From: Liolophura sinensis
Lineage: Eukaryota; Mollusca; Polyplacophora; Chitonida; Chitonidae
Reading direction: 5' to 3'
Length of the DNA: 64,000 nt
Assembly (NCBI RefSeq): GCF_032854445.1
Contig: NC_088302.1
Coordinates: 7,621,338-7,685,337 of the forward strand
The position numbers were made by a program, and so were the translations under genes. The stretch's first letter is position 1, and each line of letters opens with the position of its first letter. The notes beneath the pieces were generated by a model. The model searched no databases, had not been told where the DNA came from, and saw nothing but the letters and a program-made list of their open reading frames with translations. This document shows positions 49,801-59,448 of the stretch, piece by piece.

Positions 49801-51856
49801 GGGGACACGTTCAGGTCAGTCAGGCATGTCAGAGTGGGTCTGAGCCGTGAATGTCCATGGCTTTTCTTAGCTGTTACTGGGCAAAAATATACCTGATAAA
49901 GGTCACCCAGGTACATCTTCACTACTAAAGACATGTTCCTCATCATACCTTAAAACTAGTTTCCAGACGGTCTATTCCTTTTACCTCACATCCTTTACAG
50001 AAGACCTATTCCTCTTTTTTAATATACATATACAGTTTCCAGAAGACATATTCTCTTATATCGTCGGTGATTTCTACAAGACATATTACCGTTACTCTAT
50101 ACCGTTTACAGAATAACTAATTTCTTACGCCATATAACGTTTCCGGAATACTTTTTCGTTTTACTAAAGGAAGTGTGCAAGTGTGTCGCCTTAAACCCCT
50201 CCTCAAGCGAGTTCTCAGTGTCTAATTCATGATTTGTCAAAATGCGTTCCCCTGCAACTACAAACACATTAATGACTGTGATCATATTTGAATACTGTAA
50301 ATTGTTATGTCTGAATTCACTGAAACGGTATTTTCGTTTACATTTTAACAGATGGAAGGGTGAGAATGTGTCCACATTAGAAGTCGCTAATGTTTTGTCC
50401 ACGCTGGATTTTGTACTGGATGCCAATGTATACGGCGTGACGGTGCAGGTGTGAAAAAACTCGTTAAATTTATTCAATTTATTACACATTATTTTCTGAG
50501 CAAAAATGATGAGTACCAATTTTGAATATTTTGCATTTCATACGATGAGGGATAATACGACGTAAGGAAGATGTTTTACGTTAGTATATGCCTCGTGTAC
50601 ATTTAACCTCACATTCGGATGCGTCTCAACTCTGCGTCAACGACAAAACTGCCACAGCGGAAAGAATAATTCAAAACTAAATCACGAAGCACATCTGTTT
50701 ATTTTTATATTACACACTACATCTATTCATTTTTATATTACAAACTACATCTATTTATTTTTGTATTACAAACTACATTTTTTGTGATTATATTTCAAAC
50801 TACATCTGTTTCATCTTCTTATTTATTTCCAGTTTTTCTCCACACTTCTTTTGAGGTTCACAGTGTTATGTGTCCTGTTGAACATAAACGAGCTGCCACA
50901 ACATTATTTTTATTTATAATGTTTTTGTAGGACGAATCCGTTTAACTACGTTTAGCCCAGTAAAGATAAAATAGAAAAATGAGTAAACGTACCAGTCCTG
51001 TCAGGTCAAGTTTGTTGTATCTATACAGGGAATTTTGTTCATCCTTTTTGTTTCCTTTGCTTTAAACCATATAGCCAATGCCGAGCTTGTCTTGCAGCTA
51101 CATACAGACAGATACATTGCAATGTACGCTTTTTGAATACAGGCAAATGCTAGCAGTGGTAAATTTATTTTATTTAATTCATTTTAACGCCATTTTAAAA
51201 TTTTTTTCAATAATACACGTAAGATGGTGACCGGTTATAAGGGTAGGAAACGGAGGTGCACTACCTAAACCACCGACCTTTGAATAGGTACTAACGAACT
51301 TTGCCAGGTGTGATATAAAAACAATATTAGTGCAAGGCAAGTGGTTTTCATCGCACGTAAGGTTGAGCAAAGTGTCACACGAGCGCCTCTGGCCCTTTAT
51401 TGTCCTCAGAGCCCCATTAACAATGAGATCGGACAATCTGGAAATTCCTTGTACCTATACAGTGATGAAAGGTAAAACTACATGCCGACTGATTGTATTT
51501 CTATCATTTCTCCAATAGGTCATGACGGTAGGGCTGGTATGGCCTGTGTTGTGCTGAAAGACAGAAGTGGCGAATTGAAAGATGACTTACGCAAAGCTGT
51601 CTACCGACATTGTCTTGTCAACTTACCGAAATATGCCAGGCCCCTTTTCCTGAGAATACAAACGGATATGCTGTTGACTTCAACGCACAAACAGAAGAAA
51701 GTCGAGCTTGTAAAGGAAGGATTTGACATACACAAGATTCCACACAGTTTGTATGTCATAGACAAACACTGCCCAGACGTATGTTCCACTAACCGAACCA
51801 TTGTTTCGCAGACTGATGGCGGGAAATTCGAAACTGTAAGCTTTTTATTTTATTAA
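37479..51856 (+). CDS. Fatty acid transport protein / very-long-chain acyl-CoA synthetase (SLC27-type), copy A
   Basis: Ten exons (37479-37845, 40046-40156, 40745-40960, 43057-43218, 45171-45295, 46068-46259, 47216-47315, 49606-49814, 50352-50448, 51519-51856) total 1917 bases, about 638 residues, the usual FATP length. Features in order: N-terminal hydrophobic segment ([20 protein letters not shown]), AMP-binding signature [13 protein letters not shown] (~224-236), [25 protein letters not shown], and the FATP/VLACS motif [16 protein letters not shown] (~490-505), ending in the conserved C-terminal [10 protein letters not shown]...KEGFD. Family members sit in plasma, ER or peroxisomal membranes and couple fatty-acid uptake to CoA thioester formation, using ATP. 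Two problems: a one-base frame break inside exon 8 and a phase mismatch between exons 9 and 10. Either this copy is decaying or the sequence has indel errors. Introns carry six tandem arrays. Confidence 0.9.
37846..38665 (+). repeat. Minisatellite repeating the exon-1 splice donor, ~39 bp x ~20
   Basis: Starts exactly at the exon 1 donor. Units read GGTGAGTACATCACGGACAA, GTATATGTCTGGACACATG, many with TCTGGGTGAGT as in the true donor. The exon's last bases (GGACATTTCTGG) correspond to the unit's end (GGACACTTCTGG). A shorter array lies in the same place in copy B. Confidence 0.95.
38823..38895 (+). mobile_element. Short SINE-like fragment (duplicated)
   Basis: B-box-like ATGCTCGAATCTAGCTCC followed by CTTTAGGGACGGATAATCTC; same in copy B at 60723-60797. 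Identity as a SINE is tentative. Confidence 0.4.
39312..39448 (+). mobile_element. SINE family 1, 3' part (duplicated)
   Basis: GAAGGTCTGCCAACAGCTTG, CTTGAGCACGGCGTAAAACA, AATCAAATAAATAAATAC. Same insertion in copy B (61205-61348), so older than the duplication. Confidence 0.85.
39768..39910 (-). mobile_element. SINE family 1, 3' part, inverted (duplicated)
   Basis: GGATTTATTTGATTGATGCT, TTTACTCAACGG, ATGCGACAGCGGCCAATATT. Same insertion in copy B (61668-61800). Confidence 0.75.
40046..40156 (+). CDS. FATP copy A, coding exon 2
   Basis: Acceptor CATTTCAG, donor GTGGAG|GTATGT, phase 1 to 1. Reads (G)[20 protein letters not shown] and [16 protein letters not shown], the segment matching LGxxxxxLNxNLxxxxLxHxxxxxxAK in FATPs. 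Confidence 0.92.
40321..40615 (-). mobile_element. Dispersed repeat, family 3, copy 2
   Basis: Reverse complement of 33556-33880. It starts straight after GAACGTTTTT; copy B has the same flank continuing into unrelated sequence (62206 on), so the element is not shared by the duplicates. Confidence 0.8.
40745..40960 (+). CDS. FATP copy A, coding exon 3 (AMP-binding signature)
   Basis: Acceptor CATTTTCAG, donor CTACAG|GTATAT, phase 1 to 1. Reads (D)[30 protein letters not shown] and ends [16 protein letters not shown], the P-loop-like ATP-binding signature of adenylate-forming enzymes, completed by LPKP in exon 4. Confidence 0.95.
41330..42320. repeat. Minisatellite, ~40-45 bp x ~22, intron 3
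   Basis: Degenerate units around AACCAGCTAGGTTTCACAAC and CTCGGCCTTTACCCACCC. Confidence 0.92.
43057..43218 (+). CDS. FATP copy A, coding exon 4
   Basis: Acceptor AATGGCAG, donor CTACAG|GTGAGC, phase 1 to 1. Reads [40 protein letters not shown] and [22 protein letters not shown] is strongly conserved in the family. Confidence 0.95.
43316..44480. repeat. Minisatellite, ~37 bp x ~30, intron 4
   Basis: Units around GTCATGTCTGATGTCAGTAT and AATGTGACTGGGTGGG. Toward the right the units diverge and include a larger repeated block (43990-44110 and 44160-44280). Confidence 0.93.
44693..44817 (-). mobile_element. SINE family 1, 3' part, inverted
   Basis: ATTTATTTGATTGGTGTTTT, ACGCCGTATTCAAGAATATT, CGACGGCGGCCAGCATTGTG. 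In intron 4 of FATP copy A. Confidence 0.82.
45171..45295 (+). CDS. FATP copy A, coding exon 5
   Basis: Acceptor ATTGCCAG, donor CCGCCA|GTGAGT, phase 1 to 0. Reads (G)[40 protein letters not shown] and P, matching the FSAxxFWxDCxxxxVTxxQYIGELxRYL block. Confidence 0.95.
45425..45510 (+). mobile_element. SINE family 2 fragment
   Basis: ACCTGGCGATGGTCGGTGGT, inverted equivalent of the family 2 core, ending near CTCGAGCACTGCCTTAAATA. Tentative. Confidence 0.45.
45628..45710. repeat. Short tandem repeat, ~20 bp x 4
   Basis: TTCTCGCCTAAATCATTG repeated with drift. Confidence 0.75.
46068..46259 (+). CDS. FATP copy A, coding exon 6
   Basis: 64 codons, phase 0 to 0, acceptor TCTTCAG, donor TATATG|GTAAAT. 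Reads [65 protein letters not shown] and FYGxTEG-type motifs are family hallmarks; here the latter reads FFGATEG. Confidence 0.95.
46779..46990. mobile_element. MITE-like element with 28 bp terminal inverted repeats
   Basis: TACCCTGTTTCTTCTAAAAT...TTGGGACA at the left pairs with TGTCCCAAATTTTAGAAGAA...TTAGGGTA at the right. No coding capacity. In intron 6 of FATP copy A. Confidence 0.75.
47216..47315 (+). CDS. FATP copy A, coding exon 7
   Basis: Acceptor TCCAACAG, donor GACGG|GTGAGT, phase 0 to 1. Reads [20 protein letters not shown] and [13 protein letters not shown](G), leading into the conserved GEPGLL of exon 8. Confidence 0.93.
47522..48110. repeat. Tandem repeat, ~85 bp x 7, intron 7
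   Basis: Units contain GTAAGCATTCGATCATATTA, CTGTATAGTCCAGTCGTGAT and ATGATATAAAAACGACGGCT. Several units differ only by one extra C. Confidence 0.95.
48168..48330. repeat. Degenerate short tandem repeat
   Basis: Repeats of GTGAGCTTATGCTTGTGAGC-like words. Confidence 0.7.
48515..48700 (+). mobile_element. SINE family 2 with B-box-like head
   Basis: GTGTTCGAATCCAGCTCTCC fits a pol III B box; then TATCTGGCGAAGGTCGGTTA and GTTAATAAAATAAAT tail. Confidence 0.6.
49325..49537 (+). mobile_element. SINE family 1, near full length, just before exon 8
   Basis: AACCAGGAGCCTCCATCAAT, GTGAGTTCAAATCCAACTC (B box), CTTGAGTACGGCCTAAAACA and AAATAAATGAATAAATAA. It ends about 70 bases before the exon 8 acceptor. 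Confidence 0.85.
49606..49814 (+). CDS. FATP copy A, coding exon 8 (frame broken)
   Basis: Acceptor CGCTGAAG, donor TTCAG|GTCAGT. Entered in the phase set by exon 7 it reads the conserved GEPGLLLTA, then FPPFALH and a stop at about 49653. One frame over, from about 49640, it reads [40 protein letters not shown] and DRIGDTFR, also conserved. So one extra base (or two missing) sits in the pyrimidine-rich stretch near 49630-49655. Confidence 0.88.
50352..50448 (+). CDS. FATP copy A, coding exon 9
   Basis: Acceptor TTTAACAG, donor GTGCAG|GTGTGA. Reads (R)[20 protein letters not shown] and [12 protein letters not shown]. With the previous exon it forms the [10 protein letters not shown] motif. 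Confidence 0.93.
50689..50815. repeat. Tandem repeat, 29 bp x ~4-5
   Basis: CTACATCTATTTATTTTTGT plus ATTACAAA units, in intron 9. Confidence 0.85.
51165..51312 (-). mobile_element. SINE family 2 copy
   Basis: AACCACCGACCTTTGAATAG, ACGAACTTTGCCAGGTGTGA. In intron 9. Confidence 0.5.
51519..51856 (+). CDS. FATP copy A, last coding exon
   Basis: Acceptor CTCCAATAG. The homologous frame (G)[40 protein letters not shown] and [20 protein letters not shown] needs one base before GTCATG, which exon 9 as spliced does not supply. It ends at TAA 51854-51856; a donor-like GAAACT|GTAAGC just before could give another C-terminus. Confidence 0.88.
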
Positions 51857-52595
51857 AGGTATATCCGACAGTCTTGCTCATCTATCAAACAGAACCCTAG
51901 GCAAGATTTTAAGATTTTTGCCCTGGGCTTGTAAATTTGAAATTACCCAGAATCATCAAGAGTATGACTTGCATTATGCATCACACCTTGCACCTGTTTC
52001 ACAAAGCGATTTCGGGTTCAAGTCTGACAAGTTTATACAAATTTAACTCTTAAATATGTGTATCAAGTTTATAAAATTTTGAGTGATTCAAACTCAACAT
52101 TACATTTCCAACAAACTTTCAGCATCCGTGATGAAATATTTTGCTTTGTAAAAAAGATTAATGTTTATGAGATTACCCTTAAATGTCTTCATCAAAGAGA
52201 CTTCTTGATGCACAGCTAGTGTTCTACAAATCTTCTCAATTTGTTTTTATTGAGAGTATGACCGTGTTTCAAAATCACTCAATATAGTTGGGATGTGTAA
52301 AGCGTTAAAACACATATCTATAACAAAGCAACAGTTCCCCATAGACAACCAAGTACAACAAGATAGTTTGTGATGCGTGGCTTCTGCAGAGTCTATATTT
52401 CAGAGAAATGTTATGTAATGAGTGGACTACAAAAATGAACAAATCATGCCTAGTCAGTTCTCTCACGCCAAGCCCTTTAGTGGGGTTTATATTTTTGGTA
52501 TGTATGTGTATTAATAACCAAGGAAAATATGATGAAGATCTATGTGATTTGTGTAACCTGTAACATGGAATCATATTTGTATTTCTCGGCTTTTG
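51857..52595. other. 3' flank of FATP copy A
   Basis: An ATTAAA lies at the stop codon. No further exon or array seen. Confidence 0.4.
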
Positions 52596-52861
52596 GGGCC
52601 TCCGTGGCTCAGTCGGTTAAAGCGCTAGTGCAGCGTAATGACCCAGGAGTCTCTCACCAATGCGGTCGCTGTGAGTTCAAGTACAGCTCATGCTGGCTTC
52701 CTCTCCGACCGTATGTGGGAAGGTCTGCCAGCAACCTGCGGATGGTCGTGGATTTCCCCCGGGCTGTGCCCGGTTTCAACCCACCATAATGCTGGCCGCC
52801 GTCGTATAAGTGAAATATTCTTGAGTACGGCGTAAAACACCAATCAAATAAATAAATAAAT
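52596..52861 (+). mobile_element. SINE family 1, full-length reference copy
   Basis: GGGGCCTCCGTGGCTCAGTC head with A box TGGCTCAGTCGG, B box GAGTTCAAGTACAG, core AACCTGCGGATGGTCGTGGA, GCTGGCCGCCGTCGTATAAG, tail TTGAGTACGGCGTAAAACAC and CAATCAAATAAATAAATAAA. The best-preserved copy in the window. Confidence 0.92.
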
Positions 52862-52969
52862 CGGCTTTCAGTGGCGGTCAGTCCGCTAAAGGTTCTATGA
52901 TGTAGATTCATACGGAGACGTTGAGTAGAGAGGAAAGTTTCCCGACCTAGTGGTCGTTGCCCAAGACCA

Positions 52970-53112
52970 GAGCCCTGTTTCACAAAGATGCCGTACATGT
53001 ACGATAATCGCGCATATAGGACAATAGTACGGTAATAGAAACATACAAAATATTGTGCGACAAATGTACAGCAAAAAAATATGGTACGCCGCTTTATGAA
53101 ACCGTGCCCTGA
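52970..53112. mobile_element. Small MITE-like palindrome
   Basis: Left arm AGCCCTGTTTCACAAAGATG (then CCGTAC); right arm reads inverted CAGGGCACGGTTTCATAAAG (then CGGCGTAC). Confidence 0.65.
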
Positions 53113-54454
53113 AGTGTTAAACGCAGGGTCACTTATGAAATGTTTAACTAGTTACTCACATTTGCTGTGTGACATTGTGTTTTATTCGCGTGTGTAGAAG
53201 TGGCAGGAATGAAGGGCAGGCCGTTTTAATCCTCTCAAACTACCTTATGCATGTCCCTTGTTGTCTTGAAGATACAGTAATCAAGTAAGACATTAAATAT
53301 ATATATATGTGTATATATGTACATGTTTTCATGCACGGCAGCTGATAAACGTAAAGATATTATGAACATTTTAGCATACGTCGGAGAATCTATTTTAAAT
53401 GGTTTACCAACCTGTGTTTTTGATATCCTGGTGTTGCTACTCGAGAATAAAGCATTTCACAACAAGTAAAATACTGTATGTGAAGTTATTTTGTGTATAC
53501 ATCCATTACATGAATACTTGTGTGTTTGTCTGTTGTCTTGAAAAATATCAACACAAATGTGCCATCGAAAAACAGTATACTTCGTCTGTATTCGAACTTG
53601 ATAGCACTGGGTTGTTTACCTGTCTACACCTGTTTCTGTGGTAAAACGATAAGTAATAAGCTGTGGTATATATAAATGCTTGGACATTTTAATCTGCAGA
53701 GCTTTGGAGGCATTATACTACTGTCTCCACTAACAAAATGTGGCTATACTGTTCAGCTGCACAAGTTTATTTACAAAATATACCACGGCAAGAAGACGCA
53801 TTATATATGTGTTCACTGTCCTTTATACAGGTCACCGTTATACAGTAGATTTTGTCGCTAACGAAATATATAATTGCATTATAATGTCAATAGTATAAGG
53901 AAATCTAACGTCAACAATAGCAACATACTAGCTAGGTCTAAGTGACTCGGAATCAATGGTATTATAGGTGTTTTTACAAATCACTTGAAATATTATTTTC
54001 GGAAGTGTAATATATGAAAAAATATATCGGTCAGAATATGGGTTATATATTACTTAACTTAAAATAATTTCCAACACGGAAACGTTAAGTTTACTATTAT
54101 GTATTGACATGGAATGTACTTTTCCCAGAATTTTACAAGCATATACAGCTAGTACTGAAGCTTTTTCATTTGGTGCACAGAGACTGTACTTTACGCTCCG
54201 TTTAGGGTAAATCCGGTTTCAGTTGGTTACCTGTTTTTCGACTGCATAGTATTGCCAAATCTGATGAATCTAACTTTGTAAGAAAAAAATCGATAATTTT
54301 TCGATATATTACATGTTTTAAACAGACATTTATCTTTTACCTATTTGCCTTTAGATGATGTAGATGAAATTTTATGCCTTCTCTGAAGGTACAATGTACT
54401 TATCAGGCTGCAGATGCTATATATATCTGGAGTACATGTATCCTTGCTGACTTC
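53113..54454. other. Spacer without recognised feature
   Basis: AT-rich intergenic DNA between the two FATP copies; no exon supported. Confidence 0.4.
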
Positions 54455-54518
54455 CACAACCTGCGGATGTGCTTGAGTACGGCGTAAAACACCGTTCAAA
54501 CAAATAAATAAATACATG
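54455..54518 (+). mobile_element. SINE family 1 fragment with internal deletion
   Basis: CAACCTGCGGATG is joined straight to TGCTTGAGTACGGCGTAAAA and CAAATAAATAAATAC. Confidence 0.75.
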
Positions 54519-55658
54519 TATGACCAACGACTGTTACCGCTGCTCTGTAACAACCATGTATGAGATAAACCAAATGTATCAAATGTATATTTTACAAAAT
54601 GTATCTATTCACTACGAAAGTACCGTATCTGTTGTCATATTCGACAATAATACAAATTCAGGTATGAACAAGGTACGATAATTTAGAAGCTTCGTCGTTA
54701 AAAAATCGTGATTTCCAGCTTGGAGATGTTGTGTTCGCATAATGCATGGGTGCGAGAGAGACTGTCTTAATTGGCATATCAACCAAAGTTTGCTCTGTAA
54801 ATCTGACGAAATATGACAGTGCAGTTGGACACTTTATCTGTCAACAAATATCTGTTAGAAAAGCAGTCAAGTGTAAACAATAGTTTCTAGATAGCCATGT
54901 CCTTAGAGTCCACATAGGTGTGGTTTGGTAGTTAAAAGAAATTGCTGATTATTATACTGTTCTAGTGGAATGACCGCTCTGCTCATCCACTAAGCATTTT
55001 TTTCTAATTTCAGTCATACATTGTATGGCATTTTTTCCTATCTGATGTACAACAGATCACAGTTATCTTTAAGTATTATCAGTATTGTTATATTTATATA
55101 GTATAAATGCACGACCTAGCTGTGCCTTGGCCAGTCGTAGTCCTACTTGACACTAACTTCGCACCGATATTTTGATGTCACTACAGTGGAGTCCTATATC
55201 CTTACATTTAGCCTACTTTTCTTGTAGTTTTCTTAACGAGTTCTGTCGCCTTGCACCTCAGGTACTTATCGTGTGTCCCCTGTGAAAGTACAAACCTACA
55301 CGATATGTGCACTACAATGTCGGCGGCCTTACCTTCAGTCCTTAGCAGCTTGTCAGTTTTTTTCAGTCTGGAAACTGCTAACATAACTACTAGTATATGA
55401 GCAAGTATGAATGTCCTTTCCGTTGGGCCTTGCGAATACAAAATTTATTTGAACAAAGTGAGCCTCAGTGTTGTCAACAAAACTTTCACATGAAAATTTT
55501 AAATGACGTTCGCCATCATCGTATAAGTGCAAAAATCTTAGGTTTGTCTTACAACGAGCTCGAATTACTGCTGAAAATCGGTGTGTCATACTGATATATG
55601 TCAATCATCTAAAGTTCAATGATTTACTTCTGGTACATCGTTTGCATACGATGTGTTT

Positions 55659-55900
55659 GTGAGTGAGTGAGTGAGTGAGTGAGTGAGTGAGTGTGTGTGA
55701 GTGAGTGAGTATGTATGTATGTACACTTGGGGTTTACAATTTCGCAGTCATATGACCACGAGGAGTTATAAGGTGTGTGTGCATATACTGTGTCTTCTTG
55801 TGACAGGAGTCCATGTCTCCAAAGTGCTGCCGCCACTGAAGTATAATGCCGAAGACACCAGACATGACACCCCTTCCAGTCACATAATGCTGACACCCGG
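55659..55900 (+). mobile_element. (GTGA)n-headed dispersed repeat, copy 2
   Basis: GTGA microsatellite (55659-55722), then ACTTGGGGTTTACAATTTCG, CAGTCATATGACCACGAGG, CCAAAGTGCTGCCGCCACTG. An inverted relative lies at 62870-63020. Confidence 0.65.
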
Positions 55901-56900
55901 CCAACCTATCATGTTTCCTGGCTCTAGTCTGTCGTCAAGCGAAGAAGTAGCAAGTATACCATTTCTAAAGCTCTTGTATCATATACAGCCGTACATCCTC
56001 AAGCTTGTGATTAGGTAAACTGCAAATTTTGCACATTTTGGCAAAATTTAATTATTAGCTTACTTGCAAGGTATCTAGATCCGTAGCCAGTGAGACGGAG
56101 AAGTGAGGCGTATAAAAACAAGCGGCACGACAAAACAACAAATGTAGGCGAGGCTTCAGGGGCTACCCAGACGCCAGAAGCTCTTTTCGACTAATTAAAG
56201 TAAATACAAACAGATATACGGAACCTTTGACTTTAAATATATTGGAAATTTGTGAGCTAAAACCGACTGAGCCCACCTAAGGGTGGAGCTAGAGGCATCC
56301 AGAAAATGGCATAAATGATTTCCCATCCAGCAATATGGTAAAAATCTAGGTAAACTCGATATTCTAACGTTCTTTTCGACAGACAACATGCAATTAGGGC
56401 TTCGTAAAACATTAGCTCAGTAAATATTATCGCCTTGCTGAATATGACAGTAGCTACCGCATCGGTGTGCGACGAATGCTGCTGTGAGTTCCCAATGAGG
56501 AAATGACAAGGTCAGTCCATGAGTTGATTACTGCTGCTTTATTAGAACTGTTATTCGTTGTGTAGGTACACCGTTTGAGCAAATTTGCACGCTCCGCAAA
56601 ACTATACATCAATCCAGTTCAAAAAGCTCCTTACACTTGAAACACCATGGATCCTCAAAACGTGAAACACCATGGATCCTCAACACCTCGCAACAACACA
56701 AGTTCTGAGCTGCCGTGACAACCGAAAGACACTCGATGTCTTTTTCATGGCACCTACGCCACACAACGAGGAAGTCGCAAAGGGCTACAACTCCCTATCT
56801 GTATTGACTACAGTAACACCGAAAAATATGCCATAAAAACAGGGCTAATACCGCACTGAGTTTTGCTAGGGCCTGGCGGGTAAGAGGCGAGTAGACATAT

Positions 56901-57031
56901 ACGTGCAGATGGTCGTGGGTTTCCCCCGGCTCTGCCCGGTTTCCACCCACCATAATGCTGGCCGCCGTCGTATAAGTGAAATATTCTTCAGTACGGTGTA
57001 AAACACCAATCAAATAAATAAATAAATAAAT
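56901..57031 (+). mobile_element. SINE family 1, 3' part
   Basis: CAGATGGTCGTGGGTTTCCC, GCTGGCCGCCGTCGTATAAG, AAAACACCAATCAAATAAAT. Confidence 0.85.
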
Positions 57032-57234
57032 CAAATTTGGGCATAATTGTTGATAGAGAAATATCAGATATTTGATAAGTTTTTTCCCTTGAGTGTAAAT
57101 CTGTACCAATGGTATAAATATCAAGCATATACCTGTATCTGAATTAATCAAAAACATCCAAAATAAAAATGAACAATTTACTTACGTATTAACTAATGAA
57201 TATTAAGTTATTCAACAACCTTTCTGTAAAGTTA

Positions 57235-57436
57235 AAGACATAGCAGGTCACCGATCTTCGCGCGGCATATGAGAAAAAAGATGTCATTGCAGTCTATTTG
57301 ACTGGGAATGGTAAAAGTCTTGTATATCAGCTTATGCCTTGGGTCAACCCAGCGCCGAGAACACAGTGAGGAACCCAGGATAACTATTGTTATATCCCCT
57401 CTGAATGCTGTTATGCAAAATCAAGTGATAACTGTG
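57235..57436 (+). pseudogene. RecQ-type helicase relic
   Basis: In broken frames: DLRAAYEKKDVIAVYLTGNG, KSLVYQLMPWV (motif I, TGxGKSLxYQ), then ITIVISPLNAVMQNQVIT (motif Ia region). A stop at about 57369 and a frame change separate the two. A more decayed version is present at the same place in the upstream duplicate (~35410-35565). Likely a dead, mobile-derived or retrotransposed helicase fragment. Confidence 0.7.
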
Positions 57437-57782
57437 TAAATATATCTAAATTGCTATGGTTCAGCTTGAGCACGAACGGAGATGGTAATATTACCCACGA
57501 ACGCCTGTAAATAGCGCACTGTTCAACAGTCCTGTACGTTCGCCATCGCGTGCAGCTGTTCAGTAATCCTCTCGGATCAGGTGACGTAATGCACGAGCAG
57601 GTCTTTCGACATCGCGGTTGTAACAAGCATGTCGCCCAAGTCTGTTAGAGATGTAATCTCATCGGCGGCAGTAGGTACATTTCTATTTTAGAATGGAGTT
57701 ACATTACCCGATTTTGCTAATAACAAAGTTTGCCAGAACATATGTTGACCCTAAGGTTATGATAGTGCGGGGGCATTGACAC

Positions 57783-57830
57783 ACCACCCCTCCCCCCCCC
57801 CACTCCCCCGCCACCACAACCACCACCCGT
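57783..57830. other. C-rich tract
   Basis: Runs of C including a 12-base run; the matching place in copy A (35878-35890) lacks the long run. Confidence 0.7.
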
Positions 57831-57884
57831 TTCCTAAGGCACTGTGCTAGTCAGTGTAGGCGAACTATAGATTGTTTTATTTTC

Positions 57885-58035
57885 TTATTTGTCGTGTAAC
57901 ACCAAACACCAAGAGCTTTTCGCGGTCAGTTCTGAGAGTGTCTAGGGTGAACCAAAGACCTTTGGCAAATTACTGACAAACCTTTTACCATGATGTGTAC
58001 CGGTTTCTCTGGTTTCCACGTCTAACCTACCGCCT
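57885..58035 (-). mobile_element. SINE family 2 copy (duplicated)
   Basis: Counterpart of 35935-36075 with the same GAACCAAAGACCTTTGGCAA core. Confidence 0.6.
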
Positions 58036-58266
58036 GCATGAACTCTTCAGCAGTTAGTTGTCAGTAAATGTTTTAGCAGCCGTAAACAGATGATACGTAA
58101 TAATGTTCCTGTTGCATTGTGTAGTCTGATCCAGCTCCAGGTGATCATGGTAATAAGGAGGTTGTCTAACAAAAACACCTGACCGACCTTCATAGTTACA
58201 GTCATCAAGTATCGACCAAGAAATAGGTCATACGTTTTATTTCTGTTCGTCTCAAGCGAGGTGAAA

Positions 58267-58381
58267 ATGGGTCAGACTGCATACATATCTAGCTCATACT
58301 TGGCCTGGGCTGCGCTACAGCCTTACGGGTACGGATTAGACATACAGGCTTGTAGCTGTGCAAGTAGATTCGAGCTTGAAG
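58267..58381 (+). ncRNA. Candidate 5' leader exon with upstream ORF, FATP copy B
   Basis: Same 115-base length, start codon and donor (CTTGAAG|GTAAAG) as 36323-36437. The changes I see inside it include synonymous ones (TCG/TCA, TGC/TGT) and one Gly to Ala change. Spliced to the acceptor at 59829, the upstream ORF would stop at TAA overlapping the FATP ATG. Confidence 0.45.
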
Positions 58382-59245
58382 GTAAAGTATGTTGATACAA
58401 GTATGCAGGTGTCAGTACTTTGAGTTCCAAATTATTGATAGAAAAACTGCTTCTGAGAAGCTGGGAAGAGTTGTGGAATATTCGTCTGTTTTATTCTCCA
58501 CATTCCTAACGTGTATCATTACGTTAGGGAAAACGCATTAGGGATATAGCATATGTGTGTACACATTGATCGATTGAAGGCGTGTGAGTAGTCTGTGGGC
58601 AGCATTAATGTTTAGTGATGAGCAGCTGTGTGTTGGGAGGTTTGCTGCGATGTGAAGTTACGTGTATACTGTGCGTGACTAAGAATTAGGTCATCCTGCT
58701 CTGTTTTGTAGAGTCAGTATGCGGAGTCAGAATCTAGGTCCTATTTCATAATATATAACGTAAATGGAGTCCCCATAAAGTGCAGACCTACATTAAGAGT
58801 ATAAACACCTTGTCAAGATGGGAAAGCACCTTAGATACCTTATTTCTTACCCAAAATCTTACTGACCGAATAGCCGGAAATGATTCCGCGAAGCAATCCA
58901 TTGCCATTAACCAATAAGGTCACGTGTTGGAATCCAACTCTCGTTAAATCGTCAGGGGTCTAACGTCATAAGGTTTTGCTATTAATTATCTATAAGCGAG
59001 ATTTTCCCTTGACTATTGTCCGGTTTCCTCTGCCTACCAACCCGAAATTAATTAATTAATTTAATAAGTATACCATATATTCAGAGTTGTTATCATGTAT
59101 AGCTTGATGACAAAAAAAACAGCGAAATGGCTGAGATATTGTCAGTGTGGCGTTAAGCCATAATCATTTACTCAAGCTCATAAAGGTTATATTCATTTAC
59201 TGCTCCGTTTTGCCGCTAAAAGTGCAAACTGACCTTATAAATCGA

Positions 59246-59395
59246 GAGAGGCGGTTTGCACGCCTGCGGAGCGTGATGACCCAGGAACCTCCCACCAATG
59301 CAGTTGTTGTGAGTTCAAGCCCAGCTCATGCTGGCTTCCCCTCCGGCCATCATATTCTTGAGTACCTAGTAAAACACCAATCAAAACAATTAATG
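59246..59395 (+). mobile_element. SINE family 1, internally deleted
   Basis: Head ATGACCCAGGAACCTCCCAC, B box GTGAGTTCAAGCCCAGCTCA, then a jump to ATATTCTTGAGTACCTAGTA and AAAACACCAATCAAAACAAT. Confidence 0.78.
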
Positions 59396-59448
59396 GATAT
59401 AAATAAATTATAAATGGAGAGAAATTGATGTACGTGAGTCATTCTTGC

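Noticed and set aside
55701..56018. 105-codon plus-strand frame
   Set aside because: Most of it is the (GTGA)n-headed dispersed repeat, which has relatives at 30262 and 62870.
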